Assembly: GCF_002878395.1 (NCBI RefSeq)
Contig: NC_061119.1
Span: 42,150,190-42,214,189, forward strand
Length of the DNA: 64,000 nucleotides
Direction of reading: 5' to 3'
Source of the DNA: Capsicum annuum
Taxonomy: Eukaryota; Streptophyta; Magnoliopsida; Solanales; Solanaceae
Positions 23,707-36,869 of the stretch are shown here, piece after piece. The position numbers were made by a program, and so were the translations under genes. Within the stretch, counting starts at the first letter, position 1; each line of letters opens with the position of its first letter. The notes under the pieces were generated by a model. It had not been told where the DNA came from and ran no database searches. It saw only the letters and a list, made by a program, of their open reading frames with translations.

Positions 23707-24235
23707 TCAAACTAGATGATAGACGCACCCTTTTGATATTATCTTTTTGGATTTAAGGTAGGATATGAAATGAATCTTGGGAGACACTGAATTACCTTCC
23801 CACTCAAAGGCTGGTTCACCAGGAAACTGAAACTTTACTACTCGAGTGCAATAATCTATAGATACATAACAGGAATAAAGCCAATCCATACCAAGAATAA
23901 TGTCTAAATCGACCATGTCTAACTCTATTAAGTTTGCTAAGATGATCTTATAAAGGAAAGTGCCAACTAACTCACCTACCAGGGTAGAACTAAGAAGGGC
24001 TTAGGGTGTTTTTCAGGATTTGCCCCAAAATTTACTACAACTAATGGGGTTGCATAAGAGATATTTGACCCGGGTTCTACCAACACATAAACATCAATAT
24101 CAAAGATACGAAGCACACCAGTAACAACATCTGGTGAACTCTCCTTCTTCTGATGGAATGGTAAAGCATAAAACTGATTCTGGTGCTAACCACCACCGGT
24201 GCTGGATGATGCGCCTTAAGGAGGGACTGGATGAC
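23707..24235 (-). pseudogene. Protease remnant of element B
   Basis: The frame 23916-23707 contains DIILGMDWLYSCYVSIDYC, the conserved end of chromoviral aspartic proteases. Upstream, around 24090, the frame reads VEPGSNISYATP, matching the D-x-G-S active site with D changed to E. Confidence 0.75.
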
Positions 24236-25400
24236 TTAGAGAAGCTGGTGCACTAGTATCCTAAGTCTGGGGACGAACATCCCTGTCTTTCTGCTTAGCA
24301 TACTGATACTCTTTGATTCTATGACCCAACTTGCCACAACCATAACAACCTTTCTGTCCCAATAAGCACTCACCAAGATGGGTCTTACCACACTTAACAC
24401 ATGAAGGATAACTGGGTTTTCAACTAATAATATCTGATACCTGGACATAAAAGTTTTACCCTATTGCTTATGCCTAGCTCTGGGGGTAGGAGCACTGGTT
24501 GAAGATGGTGCTGGCATAGATGAGTGACTCTAAAACTATGAATGATTTCCCCCTCCAAACCTTATCTAGCCATATTCAAACTGTTTGGTTCTAGCCATCT
24601 TATTTCTCTTCTGTCTTTCCTTCAACTTTTTTGCCTTAATCTTTTGAGCATGAATCATCATCCTAGCAAGATCCATATCCCCAATAAGTATGGCAGTCCT
24701 ACACTCTTTAAAAACAAAACCAAATACTCCAATAACAAACTTACTCATGCTCGATCTAGGGTCAGGCATCATGTCAGGGGCATACTTAGACAATTGATTA
24801 AACTTAAGGCAGTACTCTTTCATTGTCATCGAGCCCTTCCTCGGGTTCATAAACTCCTCTACCTTAGATTTTCTTAATACACGTGGAAAGAACCTGTCTA
24901 GAAATACATCCTAATTTACCTGCCAACTCATAGGAGTTGCATTCTCACCTCTACCATTCTTCTACATAACCACCCAATCAATACCACATCCATCATCCTA
25001 TAGGATGCCAACTCTACACTCTCTTCTTCAGTAACATGCATAATCTGACTGATCTTTCTCACCTTATCTAAGTAAAGTTATGGCTCCTCGCCTGCTTTTG
25101 ACCCAAAGAACTCAGGAAGATTCATTCTCATAAAGTCATAAATTTTGGCTGCTATTAAATCATCATTCTGCTAATATGGGACTGCCTCTTGATAGTTTCC
25201 TTGAATATTGGCAGTCACAACCTGGGCCAATGCCTGAAAGGTAACCCAAAACTTAGCATGGGATACATTTTCATTCAGAGGGTCAACAGAAAGAGGTGAA
25301 TGGTTATTATTTCTATGTGTATTAGCTCAGTGGGGAGGTATATTCAACTATCACGTAAGATAATGATTTAAAAGCAGACAGAGACATTGTAAGCACGATA
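24236..25400 (-). pseudogene. gag remnant of element B, with zinc knuckles
   Basis: The best-preserved stretch (24850-24566) reads MNPRKGSMTMKEYCLKFNQL and YAPDMMPDPRSSMSKFVIG, classic Tekay/Del gag. Toward the protease, at 24420-24320, the frame has CVKCGKTHLGEC and CYGCGKLGH, two zinc knuckles; the second has lost its last cysteine. N-terminal pieces (RMNLPEFFGSK, ESVELASYRM) extend to about 25350. Several stops interrupt it. Confidence 0.85.
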
Positions 25401-25532
25401 GATCATAAAAGAAAGGGATGATTTCTTAAAATGTCATGTAGCCTCTTGCTCATAAATGTGGCGCACTTCACACCCATGATCAAGACTCTACGTAACATAG
25501 ATTTTCTGACTCCCTATGACTCTTATAATCTT

Positions 25533-25545
25533 AGGCTCTGATACG
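25533..25545 (-). other. Primer-binding site of element B
   Basis: The minus strand reads TCGTATCAGAGCC a few bases after the LTR end GGGACGTTACA. It differs by one base from TGGTATCAGAGC(C), the site complementary to initiator methionine tRNA used by many plant retroelements. Confidence 0.75.
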
Positions 25546-25550
25546 AATCT

Positions 25551-28090
25551 TGTAACGTCCCAAAAATAGGTCCTAAGATGTCACATGGTGCTCAAGACTA
25601 TGAGTAGTCTCAAGCTAACCCTGTAAGCCTTTTGCCGAAGCTGTAACTCATAATAGAGAAATATAAACATAAAATCAATGTGGAAGTCTATATGATCTAA
25701 GCTAAAATTATCTGAACATAATATCTGATAATATTTGACTCAAAAGTTTGGACAATCAACACTGAAAATCTGAATTTAAACTAGCAGCCTGACAAGCATC
25801 TACTACCAGTGACTAAAGAACTACTGAGACAAACCCCCAACTGACTCTAACTCACTATAAATACTAAATTAACTACTTTAATAAACTATAAAGATGAATA
25901 ACTGGGTTTCCGGACTATGAGGACTCACCAAATATTGGAATGTAGATGGAGATGCTCGAAATCACTCACACTGCTAAAACTGAGCACCTGAACCTACATT
26001 ATTAAATAATGTAGCACATAGACATATATATGGATCAGTACTTCTAGAATGTACTGAGCATGTTGGGGTGAATGCATAAGTAAAACAGTGAGGGAATATA
26101 TATCTATCTCATAACGATGGATGCTAAGTATAAATGGCTCACCTTGGCTTGAGTTATTGAAAGTTGTAATCATAAATCATGAATAGTAAACCATACTATA
26201 TGAATACTGTGAGCCACCACACTTAGTTATAAATTTGTACTTAAAATCTATTTTCGAATCAGGCATGCTAAGTGTAGGAAGGACTCACTTTTATCATATG
26301 AAAACTAAAAGCTGAAATTCTATAAGTAGTGTCCTAAGTAGGACCATATCTGAGCAAATTCGTGAGCCTTCACACTTAGTTTCTAGGAGTTATTCTGTTA
26401 TACTATATTAGGAATTAAGTTATTATGCTTTAGGGAGGTTCTTCTAACCAACATACATTATGTTAGCTATCATAGTTTCCAACGTCTAGTTCCCTTATGA
26501 GAAAACCTCACATTGGAAAGAGGTGTCATACTCTTGCCAAGGAGTATAACCTAAGCTAAGTGATCGCAGTCTTTATCTGTCATCCTTATAAATGGGAATA
26601 ATTTGATATTCTAAACCTACATCGGCTCATAGTTCTGGGGTATGTGAACATACCCAACTCGGTGCTAAACACTACTCTCTTTAATCTGTATGCTCATTCT
26701 GTAGGAAATCAACTTTAAAACTAGTATAAAGGTTTATAATAAAAACCAATCATGTATTTGTTTACTTTAAACTGTAAATAAATCTGTAAAGTGGATTCCA
26801 TATCTTAGCTGAGATCAAAAGATCAAATCTTGATCAAAATCTGAATATAGCTAATCATAGGGTGCTTAAAGCATAGTCATTCTTGAAATGTCAATATTCA
26901 AACTAGGGATTAGTAACCCATGCATCAAATTCATTTCAAATCATCATAAATTTCATGCTAAATAATGAAAGTCTTGAAAATTCAATTCTATATCTAAAAA
27001 ATAAAGTCACATGCATAAAAATGCGAAAGTAGACATGCAATTCAACATCTAAATCACTTATAACATCATAGTCTTCAAATAGTGATGAGTGGATATAAAC
27101 CCTAAACTAAATTTCATATAATATCATGAAAAATTCAACTTTAAAATTAGTTTTGGGCACAAGGATGAAATGGGTATCCTCGTTCATAACCCCACATACC
27201 CTAATACAAGAATAGATTAAGAAGATTGAACTTTGAATTCATATTTTTGCTCTTGAATATTGTTTCTTGAATATCTTGAATTTGGAACCTTGAATTTTGG
27301 GTTATCTTGGAAAAAAAACAGTGAAATTTGGATTTTTTGAGGTTTAAGATTTGAAGCTCTAGGGTTTATTGGAGAGAATTTTGGTGACTAATAAGTGTAT
27401 TAGGCTTAGAATAGGTTTAATCTTCTATTTTTCATGATTAGGGGGCTTGGGAAAAGACTAAATTGTCTCGTGGAAAATTAATTTCGGAACTGAAGTCTTT
27501 ATTTTTCACCTCAGTGCGACGCGGCGCGATTGTGATGGCTTACTGAAAAAGGGATGAGTGTAATTTTGCACTATAGCGCAATGTGATGCTATCACGTTGC
27601 ATCACTAAAAAATAGACGATGTGAATTTTCACTCCACCATGATGCGGTACTATCACGTCGCTTCATTGGAAACAAGATGAGTGTGAAATTGCACTCCAAT
27701 GCAACGTGGTGCCTATTCTACCGCGATTTCTGGCGTAACACTGGCTAATTGCGGTGGTTTACTGGAAAGGAAAAAGTAGGATTTTGGGCACCACTGTGAT
27801 GTGGACAAATTGTGGTGCTTCACTGTAAAAAGGACGAGCGTGATAGTGGGGTTCACTGCGACGCGACCAAATCACAGTGAACTACTGCTTCTTACTAAAA
27901 GTGCCATAACTTCTTGCCCGGGTATCGAATTTAGGAAAAATTAGTATCGTTGGAAATCTGACTCAATTTCCTATAATTTGGTGGATCTTAAGTCAGAAAA
28001 TTCCATACGTATCAAGAGTTATTCACTTTTAAAGTTGACCCTTGACATACTAGGAGCCGAATGAAACTAAGAAAAGTACAGGGTAGTATA
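25551..28090 (-). repeat. 5' LTR of element B (right copy)
   Basis: It runs from TGTAACGTCCC (inner end) to GGGTAGTATA (outer end) and is collinear with 18148-20600. It includes the GC-rich degenerate repeat at about 27505-27890. Confidence 0.9.
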
Positions 28091-28955
28091 ACTCAGTTCT
28101 CCAATATGTTTTTGGAGAAGTATATGTCATGCAGTCTTAGGGATCAACTGAGAGATTAGTTCTCTAGATTAGAGTAGGGTTCTATGGTGGTCGTTGAGTA
28201 TGAGGCTCATTTCCATAAGTTGGCCAGACATGCAACTTCTATCTTAGATACTTAATATAAGAGAGTTTGCTGCTTTGTGAGAGGATTAAGGTTGAGTTTA
28301 CTACTTTGTGAGAGGATTGAGACTTCCTATTCATATGGTTACCTAGAGTTTAGTTGATGCAGGTAGGACTTTTTCTAAAAATTTTGATCATTCTAGACTG
28401 ATGGAGGGCATGCATCATAAAGGTCGTGATAAAAGGTCCAAGTATCAGGATAGATTTAGTGGGAGTCGCAGTAGTTCCTGATTTAGAGGTGGTACTTCTT
28501 TTGTAGGGCATTATCTGTATCCATCTTCTCAGCCTCAAAGTCAAACTAGTCGACCGGTTCAAGAAGCTCTTTAGACCACTGAAGGAGATTATTTTGGTAC
28601 TATTGGTCACCCTAGTAAGAGCGGTTATTAGTCTTTAAGATTATTATCTATAGGTTGTGCTATGAGTGGTGGTTATTCCAGTTTATTCATATCTATGAGT
28701 TATGGTTCTGCTCGTGATTCTTGTTTTACTTATGGGCTTCATAGATATTTCTTGAGAGTTTACCCTAGTCACGGGGTGATGATTGTTTTAGCCCAGAGTG
28801 CTACTCCTATTAAGGAATTTTATCCCTTAGGTAGAGGTGGTTTGCAAGGTCATAGGGGTGGTTACTAGGGTGCTCAAGGTGGTACTGAGGCAGGCAGGAT
28901 AGGAGGTCGATCAAGAGCCCAGCCAGGTGGCGGACCTGGCCAGCTGTATGCAGTA
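28091..28955 (+). pseudogene. gag, C-terminal part, of element A
   Basis: Gag of element A resumes exactly after element B with QFSNMFLEKY and then VVVEYEAHFHKLARHATS, the chromoviral gag core. A decayed zinc knuckle reads CFTYGLHRYFLRVYP near 28720. Glycine/arginine-rich linker GRGGLQGHRGGY follows. Stops at several glutamine and tryptophan positions break the frame. Confidence 0.8.
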
Positions 28956-29423
28956 CCTGCTAGACCCAAGGCTGAGACTTCAGTTGCTGTTGTGACAAGT
29001 ATGATTTTGGTGTGCCGAGAGTTGGATCTTGGTTTTTTTGATCCCGGATCCATTTATTCTTATATATCTACTTATTATGCACCACGGTTGGACTTGACTA
29101 GTGATTTATTATATGTGTCATTGTGCGTATCTACTACCATGGGTGATTATTTAGTAGTGGATTGAGTATTCAGATCATGTCTTGTAATGGTTAGTGATGT
29201 TGATACTTATGTTGATTTTATTATTCTAGATATGCTAGATTTTGATACGATTCTACATATGGAATGGTTATCCCACTATCATGTGGTCAAGGACTATTTT
29301 GCCAAGACTGTTACCTTAGCCATGCCTGACGTACCCCCAGTCATGTCGTAAAGAGAGGTTAGCTGCGAGCCAGCAGGGATTATTTCTTATGTCTTTTCTA
29401 GGAGACTTATATCAAGAGGTTTC
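28956..29423 (+). pseudogene. Protease remnant of element A
   Basis: The frame FFDPGSIYSYISTYYAPRL near 29035 corresponds to the D-x-G-S active-site block of chromoviral proteases. MLDFDTILHMEWLSHYHVVK near 29230 corresponds to the conserved DVILGMDWL end. Stops are present between them. Confidence 0.8.
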
Positions 29424-30240
29424 ATGTCTTATCTCGCTTATATATATGATACTCATGTAGAAAGTCTATTTCTTAACTCTATTTCTATAGGGTGTGAGTT
29501 TCTTGATGTGTTTCCTGCCAACCGGCCTGGGAATCCCCTTGATTGTGAGATTGCATTTGCTATTGACCTTGATCCTATCAGCCAACCAATTTCCATGAAA
29601 CCTTACCATATGGCTCCTATTGAGCTTAAGAAGATGAATTTTCAGCTTCTGGATCTTCTTGGTAAGGGTTTCATTAGACCGAGTGTGTCCCAGTGGAGAG
29701 CCCCTATTTTGTTTGTAAAGAAAAAGGATAGTTTGATGCAAATATGTATCGACTATAGGCATCTTAATAAGGTGATAGTGAAGAACTGTTATCCTATGCC
29801 TCACATCGATGATTTGTTCGACCAGCTTCAGGGTGCAGCCGTGTTTTCTAAGATAGATTTGAGGTCAAGTTATCATCAGTTAAGCATTAAGGCTGAGGAT
29901 ATCCTGAAGATAGCTTTCAGTACCTTCAGTACCCATTACAGTCATTATGAGTTTTTAGCGATTCTTTTGGGCTGACTAATGCTCCAACCGCATTTATGGA
30001 TTTGATGAACCGTATGTTCAGTCCTTATCTAGACTCTTCCATTATTATGTTTATTGATGACATTCTTGTGTATTCAAGGAGTAGTGAGGAGCAGGTACAA
30101 CATTTGAGGGTCATGCTCCAGACTCTAATGGATCATGTTTTTTTTCCAAGTTCTCAAAGTGTAAGTTTTGGCTTGAGTCAGTGTCATTCCTTGGACATGT
30201 GTTGTCCAAAGCGGGTATCATGGTAGACCTGACTAAGATT
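29424..30240 (+). pseudogene. Reverse transcriptase remnant of element A
   Basis: The 183-codon open stretch (29424-29975) contains [36 protein letters not shown] and the catalytic [14 protein letters not shown]. After a frameshift, 29996-30226 continues with FIDDILVYS, the second catalytic motif. This is the best-preserved part of element A, but the frameshift and later stops make it inactive. Confidence 0.9.
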
Positions 30241-30860
30241 TTGGTGATTCGTGATTGAGCTAGACCTACGTCTTCTACTGAGGTTTAGAGTTTTATTAGT
30301 TTGGCTAGTTAATATAGGTGTTTTCTTGAGAGCTTTGCTACTATTTCTGCCCCTATGACTAGATTGACTCAAAAGGAAGTTCCTTTTCGATGGTCCGAAA
30401 AGTGTGAGTTGAGCTTTGGAAAGCTTAAGAATTATCTTACTTCAGCTCCAGTATTAGCTCTTCCAGTTGAAGGTGAGGGATTCACCGTGTTTTGTGATGC
30501 TTCTAAAGTTGGTCTTGGTTGTGTTTTGATACAGTAGGGTTGTGTTATTGCCTATGTTTCTAGATAACTTAAGGTACATGAGCGCAACTATCCCATTGAT
30601 GATTTAGAATTGGCAGTGGTAGTTTTTGCGCTTAAGATTTGGAGGCATTATTTGTATGGCATACATTGTGAGATCTTCACTAATCATCGTAGCCTTCATC
30701 ATCTTATGACACAGTGAGATCTTAATGCTCGTTAGCGTAGATGGATGGAGTTGTAGAAGGACTATGATATTTCCATCCTATATTATTTAGGTAAGGCGAA
30801 TATGGTAGTTGATGTCTTATGTCGCAAGGCAGTGAGTATGGGTATCTTGGCTTGTATTTC
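30241..30860 (+). pseudogene. RNase H remnant of element A
   Basis: The frame 30355-30537 contains TRLTQKEVPFRWSEKCE and VFCDASKVGLGCVLIQ with the first catalytic aspartate, ending at a TAG. Further on are [19 protein letters not shown] and HYLYG, then LGKANMVVDVLCRKA, the end of Ty3/gypsy RNase H. Several glutamine and arginine codons have become stops. Confidence 0.85.
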
Positions 30861-32216
30861 TATTTCTCATAGGCCTATGGCACATCACATTCATTCCTCA
30901 GCCAATTTGATAGTTCACCTTGATAGTTTAGATCCTGATAGGATTTTGGCTTATGCGGAGGCAAGGTCCTCCTTATTTAAGCAGATTCATACCCATCAAT
31001 ATGAGAATAGAAAATTATGTTATCTCCATGATCAGGCGATAAGTGGTGAGTCTAGGAGGCACACTATTAATTCCGAGGGTATATTGAGGTTTCAGGGTCA
31101 TATTTGTGTTCCCCAACTAGATGACTTGATTTAACCAATTCTACATGAGGCTCACAGCTCTAGATATTCCATTCATCCCGATACAGCTAAGATGTATAGA
31201 GATTTAAGGCAATATTATTGATGGGGTGAGATGAATAGAGATATGGCAGACTTTGTGGATCATTGCCTATATTGTTCGCAAGTTAAGTTTGTACATCATC
31301 ATCCAATTAGATTGACTCAGAGGTTACCCATTCCGGAGTAGAAATGGGATACTATAGACTTTATTAGTGGCTTACATAGTACTCCATGTGGTTCTGATAG
31401 TATTTGGGTTATTGTGAATCGTTTGACCAAGTCGACATATTTCATTCCTGTTCATATGACCTTTAGTACTAAGAGGTTAGCCTGGATTTATGTTTGAGAG
31501 ATTTTCATTTGCATGGGGTGCCTGTTTTTATTATATCATATCATGGTTTTATATTTACTTAGAGATTTTGGAGAGCATTTCAGGAGGAGTTGGGTACTCG
31601 AGTGGATTAAAGTATGGCTTTTCATCTGCAGATAGTTGGTTAATTCGAGTGGACTATTCAGGTGTTTGAGGATATTCTCTGAGCCTATGTTATGGATTTT
31701 AAAGGAAAGTGGGATCAGCACTTGGCATTTGCAGAGTTAGCTTATAACAACAGCTACCATTCATAAATTGAAATGGTGCGTTATGAGGCTTTGTATGGTA
31801 GGAGGTTTCATTCTCTGATAAGTTGTTTTGAGACTTCTGAGGTAAGACCTTGCAGTACAGATTTTCTTTAGGACTCATTGAATAGAGTTAGGGTAATTTA
31901 GGATAGGTTGAGAGTAGCTCGGAGTAGGCAGAAGGGCTATGTAGATTGTAGACTCCGTGCCTTAAGATTCGGAGTTGGTGACTGTATTTTTCTTTATATT
32001 TTTCCTATGAGGGGTACGATGAGATTCAGAAAGAAGGGTAATCTCACCCTTTATTACATTGGCCCTTTTAAGATTCTCTGTACAGTTGATGAGATGGCAT
32101 ATGAGCTAGCCTTACCTCTAAATTTTGCAGTTATTCATCTAGTTTTTCATGTCTCTATGCTGCAGATGTATATTTCTGATCCATCTTATGTGCTTAGGTG
32201 GGATTCAGTTTAGTCA
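30861..32216 (+). pseudogene. Integrase remnant of element A
   Basis: The N-terminal zinc region contains ILHEAHSSRYSIHPDTAKMY and CLYCSQVK (31135-31290). The core begins KWDTIDFISGLHS with the first catalytic aspartate near 31350 and NRLTKSTYF, then frameshifts. The C-terminal part (31908-32213) reads RQKGYVDCRLRALRFGVGD and VFHVSMLQMY, a standard chromoviral integrase end. At least four stops or shifts are present. Confidence 0.85.
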
Positions 32217-32450
32217 GATGAGTAGTTGGCCTTTGTAGAGGAGCCCGTACATATATTTGCTAGTGACAGAAGATAGCTGCGTACTAGGGAGATACTTATA
32301 GTTAAAGTTCAATAGAGACACCGCCTAGAAGAGGAGGCTACTTGGGATATCAAGAGAGATATACGGCCCCAGAATCCTTATTTATTAGAGACTTCAGGTA
32401 TTTTCTTCGTCGTTAACTTTCAAGGATGAAAGTTCCTTAGTAGTGGCTAT
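32217..32450 (+). pseudogene. Chromodomain-like C-terminal tail of element A, followed by the polypurine tract
   Basis: The frame after integrase reads LAFVEEPVHIFASDRR, a stop, LRTREILIVKVQ, a stop, then RHRLEEEATWDI, the usual chromoviral chromodomain layout (hydrophobic strand, then EEATWE). This domain guides integration to heterochromatin in chromoviruses. The 3' untranslated stretch then reaches the 3' LTR at 32451. Confidence 0.65.
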
Positions 32451-35400
32451 TGTAATGACCCTTCAGGTCATTTTTTGTGTTCCTGCTTATTCCTACTAAT
32501 AGATCTTTCCCATAGAGGCCCCCAAGTCATTTATGACTAGCTGGAACAAATAGTTCGATTACCTGGTGGCTCATTTGTTTTTTAGAACCATTTTCTCATT
32601 TAGAAGTCGTCATTGATTACAAATAGACACCAAGCAAAAACTTTAGTAAAACGATGTTAAATGCAAATTTTAACTTCACCAGCAGCTTTGAATTATCGAG
32701 TTTAGGTTAGGTAGACCTTTGGTTTGGGTTATACCGCACCCAAACTCATTTTGACCTATTAGTCAGAAGGATAAGAAATTAAAAATTCAAGTGTGGGGCC
32801 ACATTTGGTCAAAATTACCTTGGATGGAAAATTCAAGTTTGCCAATGAGCTTGAAATGTCGAAATTAGTATGGTTACATATTTTATTTACTCATATTAGA
32901 TTCTGAGTGCATCCGAAAGCATTGGCCGAAACTTGGAATCAAATTCCAAGTTTCATCTGTTGAATGTAGCAAAGAGAGATACAGCGATTGCTGTGGGTGA
33001 GTGCAATCACATGAGCCGCGATCGCAGCCTAGCACATGTGTGCAATCGCATTTCCCTAGGCTTGGGCAGGGCCTATTTAAATGTTGTATTAATCGAGAAA
33101 TGGTCAATTGTGCCTCTTTCTTGAGCTCTAAACTAATAGAGTTTAAAATCATTAAAGTGAGTCTTGTGGGTTGATTAGGATCTTGTGTAGCTTATGTAAT
33201 TGTGTTTTACTACAAATCTAAGGTATGATTCCTCCCATTTTGGTCTTGATTTCTTGACTTTTTAGACCTAAAACCCCTAATGGCTTGAGGCTTAATTTTA
33301 GCCCCAAAGATGATTGTTTTGCACAAATTTCTTGAGAGCTTTAACACCCTAATAGTATTTGAACATGGGTTGGTCTCGAAAATTCATATTCCAAATATGG
33401 ACCCACTTGAAGATTTTTAGTGTCATTTTGAACCCAAAGCACAATGGTGTAATATAGGTGTTGTTATTCTTGTAATAATGCATAGATTATGTTGTTGATA
33501 GCTTGGCTCATGGAAGAAGCTTCGAGGAAAAGAAAAGCAAAGTATGTTGGCTCATGAGCTATACTTGGACTCAAGGTAGGTCAGGATTACTTGTAGTTGG
33601 ATTGAGTTTTATTATAATATAATTGTGATGTCCTGATAAGATTGGGAGGGATTTTAGATGTTGAAATGGTAGATAGTAATGCTTTGGACTAGTTGTATCA
33701 CTTAGTCTATTGGACTTGTAAAGTGTGATGCTTGACCTATAGCCTAGAACCTTGGATAGTTGGATTTGTAATCTCATGAATAGCATAATATTACTCTAGT
33801 TATTTTAGTAGATAAAAGTGACCTTGTTCACTTATCTTAAAGGTATGACCTAGATATGTTTAGTTGTGGAATGACTTTAGGTGCTTGTGGCAACTTAGGT
33901 AAAATCTATGAAGGAGAATTTGTCCCATAGAACTAGTGTGATTTGGTAAGCCCTTAAGGCATGATCTAGATAACTTAGCCTAATTCCGAGAAAAAGTTAG
34001 ACTCGTAGAAGAGAACTTTGGGGATTATTAGAAGCGAAACTTGACCCGCCTTAAGGTTGAATATGTACCTTCTTAGTGACCTAGGTAGATGCTGAATGCC
34101 TAGATTATGCTTTTGGTGATAATTTCTATACTTGGTAAGCGATTTATATATGTTATTGATGTTGGCATGATGTGTATACTTGATTAATTATCTTGTGTCA
34201 TGATATGGATAGAATTGGAGAGTCTTATAGATTGAATCTATGATTATGCTATCACTTAACTTATTGGCTAGTTTACCATGTAAGCCTTGAATGATATCAC
34301 AACTCTTATTATGATTCAAGCTAAATGACTAAGTTAATGGTTGTGTAAGAAAATCTCTTGTTCTATTAATGTGAGCCATGTGGGTAAAAGAAGTATTCTA
34401 GAAGACATACCCATGACTTGTAATTGACTTGTTAATAATCATGATGAAATTTGGAAATGTGGTGATTGGTCATATTATTTAGATATACATACTCATGCAT
34501 CTACTCATATAATGTGATGATGATTAATGGTAAAATACCTTGATATGTATTTCCTTACCTTTCTTTCTCTCTATTGTTATGGGCTTGTACTTGTTATTGA
34601 TTTGATTACATATGTATGTATTTATTATTGTCTTGGTGGTTATTGATGATATGATGTTCCCGGTGAATTCGGAGGATATATTGATGACGTGATTATGCCA
34701 AGTAAAATTGGAATAGATATTGATATTATGATGTTGCCCAGTGAATCCAGAGGATATATTGATAATATAATTATGCTCGATAAATTCAAAAGAGGTATTG
34801 ATGTTATGATGATACCCGATAAATTCAGAATATATATTGATGATGTGATTATGTACGGTAACTCCGAAAGAGGTATTGTTGTTCTGATGATGCTCGGTAA
34901 ATCTAGAGGATATATTGATAATGTGATTATGCTCGGTAAATTCGAAGGAGGTATTGATATTATAATGATCCCTAGTGAATGCGGAGGATATATTGACATT
35001 ACGGTGATGTTACATATGGTAAGTATATATGAATATGTCGGTATGTGTGTGGTTTTGTCACTATATGGTTAATTCCTTGTGTGCACTTAGGATATGATGT
35101 TTTCCTTGAAAAATTGTCTATAATTTTCTACCATTAATCACTAGTTAAGTGGCGTGGCTCTTGTTAATACTAGATAGTGAATAGAAGCAGATTATGTCGA
35201 TTATTGAGTTAACTTGAATTGGTAAGTGTAATAATGTGTAGAATTAAGGATTTACCTAGGTAATATATTGACTTGAATAAACGAATATGTTATGAAATTT
35301 TGCCTAGTCAAATGGGTTATATTGACAATTAGTTGTCTATATAAAGTGGTTACGTTACTTGATGGCTAAAAGCCTAGAATACTAGTTAGTGGACCTTGTT

Positions 35401-36869
35401 TAGATAAAATATGGTACTAGTTGTTATGGTTGTTAAATGACTAATAATGGTAATAGACTTAGCATTGCGGGTGGTTAGTGATATTGATGCCTAGCGTGTA
35501 ATGTCCTTGGTTGCTTAAATGAAGACTTAGATAATTATGGTGCTAGCTAGAAAATGGCATAATTATAGATAGATAAGTGGGTTGGTGTTATGTAGCTTCT
35601 CACTATGTTGATGACTTATGTACTTGTGATAACTAGGAATGAATTGTTAATTGATGATTACAGTTTAGTTGTGTATTGACTAAATGTGGATGTTGGCTAC
35701 TTAGTAGATAACATAATGGCTAGTTCGTAAAGTAGGAATATATGAGGAATTGGTTAGGCTAATGTTTGGAGACTCTATGATGACTAGCAATTTAGTGGCT
35801 TAATAATAAATAGCGGTTAAAGTAATATAGACTAGATCGAGTATATTAATGAGTTAAATGTCTAAATGAATATATAACTATGGTTATGATTGTATTGGTT
35901 TTGTTGTGTCGATTTGCGATAAATGATGATGATGATGGGACTTGGTAAATGGTCATTCGTGAAAATATAGAAATCGTGGTAAATGTGAGTTAGTTTTGTT
36001 TATACATACTCTTGATGCATTGATGAATTGATCTATTGGTGCACTCTACGGTGGTATGAGACGCCGTGATGAGTTCTTTACTTTGTATTCTTTTGGGTGT
36101 ACTTCCCGATGGTATGAGATGTTGTGGTAAGTTCTCTTACTTTATGCTTTAATGATTGTATGCACGTTAAACTTGGTATTCATGCAATTGTAGTTGTATG
36201 TATGTTATTTTACATTTTCAAAGTGGTTATTCATTGTGTATGATGGTTGTGGTACGTTTTGATATGAGATGTCATATTATAATTCCAGTTGTGTATTATT
36301 TTGTACATTCATGATGGAGACGATTCAGGTTTGATTCTGTATCTTGACTTATATCTTGACTTATGGTTATTGTCTTACTTTATGTCATAATTTAGCTCAG
36401 TCAGCCGATGATGCCTACTGAGTACCCATTGCTTTGGTACTTATACTACAATTCTATACCTTTTTGGTGCAGACCTGAGTACCAGTTGTTGCCGCTGAGT
36501 TAAGATCTTGCTATATTGATCTTCGGGAGATAGGGTGAGCTCTTAGAGTTCGAGTTGTCCTTTTTTCCCTTCTATCTTTACTTTGTTTGTATTTGAGACA
36601 GATGTATAAAACTATTTAGACTTGAAATTGTAATTCCTATTGTCGAACTTAGATGCTCTTGTACTAATATTACCATGTCATGGGAATTGGTATACGTAGT
36701 TTTTTGTCTATTTTAGAACATTGTTGTTGTTGTTGAGATCATCTATTATCACCCTTGTTAGGCATTTCTACCAGGGTAACCCATTGCCTTAACTCCAGGT
36801 TACGTTGTCGGCTTACCTACTAGTGGGTTTTAGTAGGTGTCATCATGATTAGTGAATCAGATTGTGACA
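32451..36869 (+). repeat. 3' LTR of element A
   Basis: It begins TGTAATGACCC and ends GATTGTGACA. Collinear with the 5' LTR, including the ~75-bp tandem repeat at about 34645-35010 that produces repetitive open frames on both strands. Confidence 0.9.
34645..35010 (+). repeat. ~75-bp tandem repeat inside the 3' LTR of element A
   Basis: Homologous to the array at 15035-15385. The plus-strand frame across it repeats a ~25-residue pattern around RGYIDNVIML, because the unit length is a multiple of three. Confidence 0.8.

Larger units (their letters stand above)
18148..28090 (-). mobile_element. Element B: Ty3/gypsy chromovirus inserted in gag of element A
   Basis: Two ~2.5-kb LTRs (18148-20600 and 25551-28090) bracket an internal region whose coding remnants all read on the minus strand, in the order gag, zinc knuckles, protease, reverse transcriptase, RNase H, integrase from right to left. 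A primer-binding site adjoins the right LTR and a polypurine tract adjoins the left. An ACTCA duplication flanks it. By eye the LTRs differ at about one base in 15, so it is younger than its host element A. The coding sequence has many stops and frameshifts. Confidence 0.9.
12835..36869 (+). mobile_element. Element A: Ty3/gypsy chromovirus (Tekay/Del-like) with ~4.4-kb LTRs
   Basis: LTRs at 12835-17252 and 32451-36869 start TGTAATGACCCTTCAGGTCA and end TGACA. A TCTTT duplication flanks the element. The order gag, protease, reverse transcriptase, RNase H, integrase and a chromodomain-like tail identifies a chromovirus. Without the nested element B it is about 14 kb. By eye the first ~125 bases of the two LTRs differ at roughly one base in seven, so the insertion is old. 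Coding frames are full of stops. The primer-binding site is missing, replaced by 75 bp of copia C sequence. Confidence 0.9.

Noticed and set aside
34640..35072. 119- and 127-codon repetitive frames on opposite strands
   Set aside because: They are translations of the 75-bp tandem repeat in the 3' LTR of element A, which stays open because the unit is a multiple of three.
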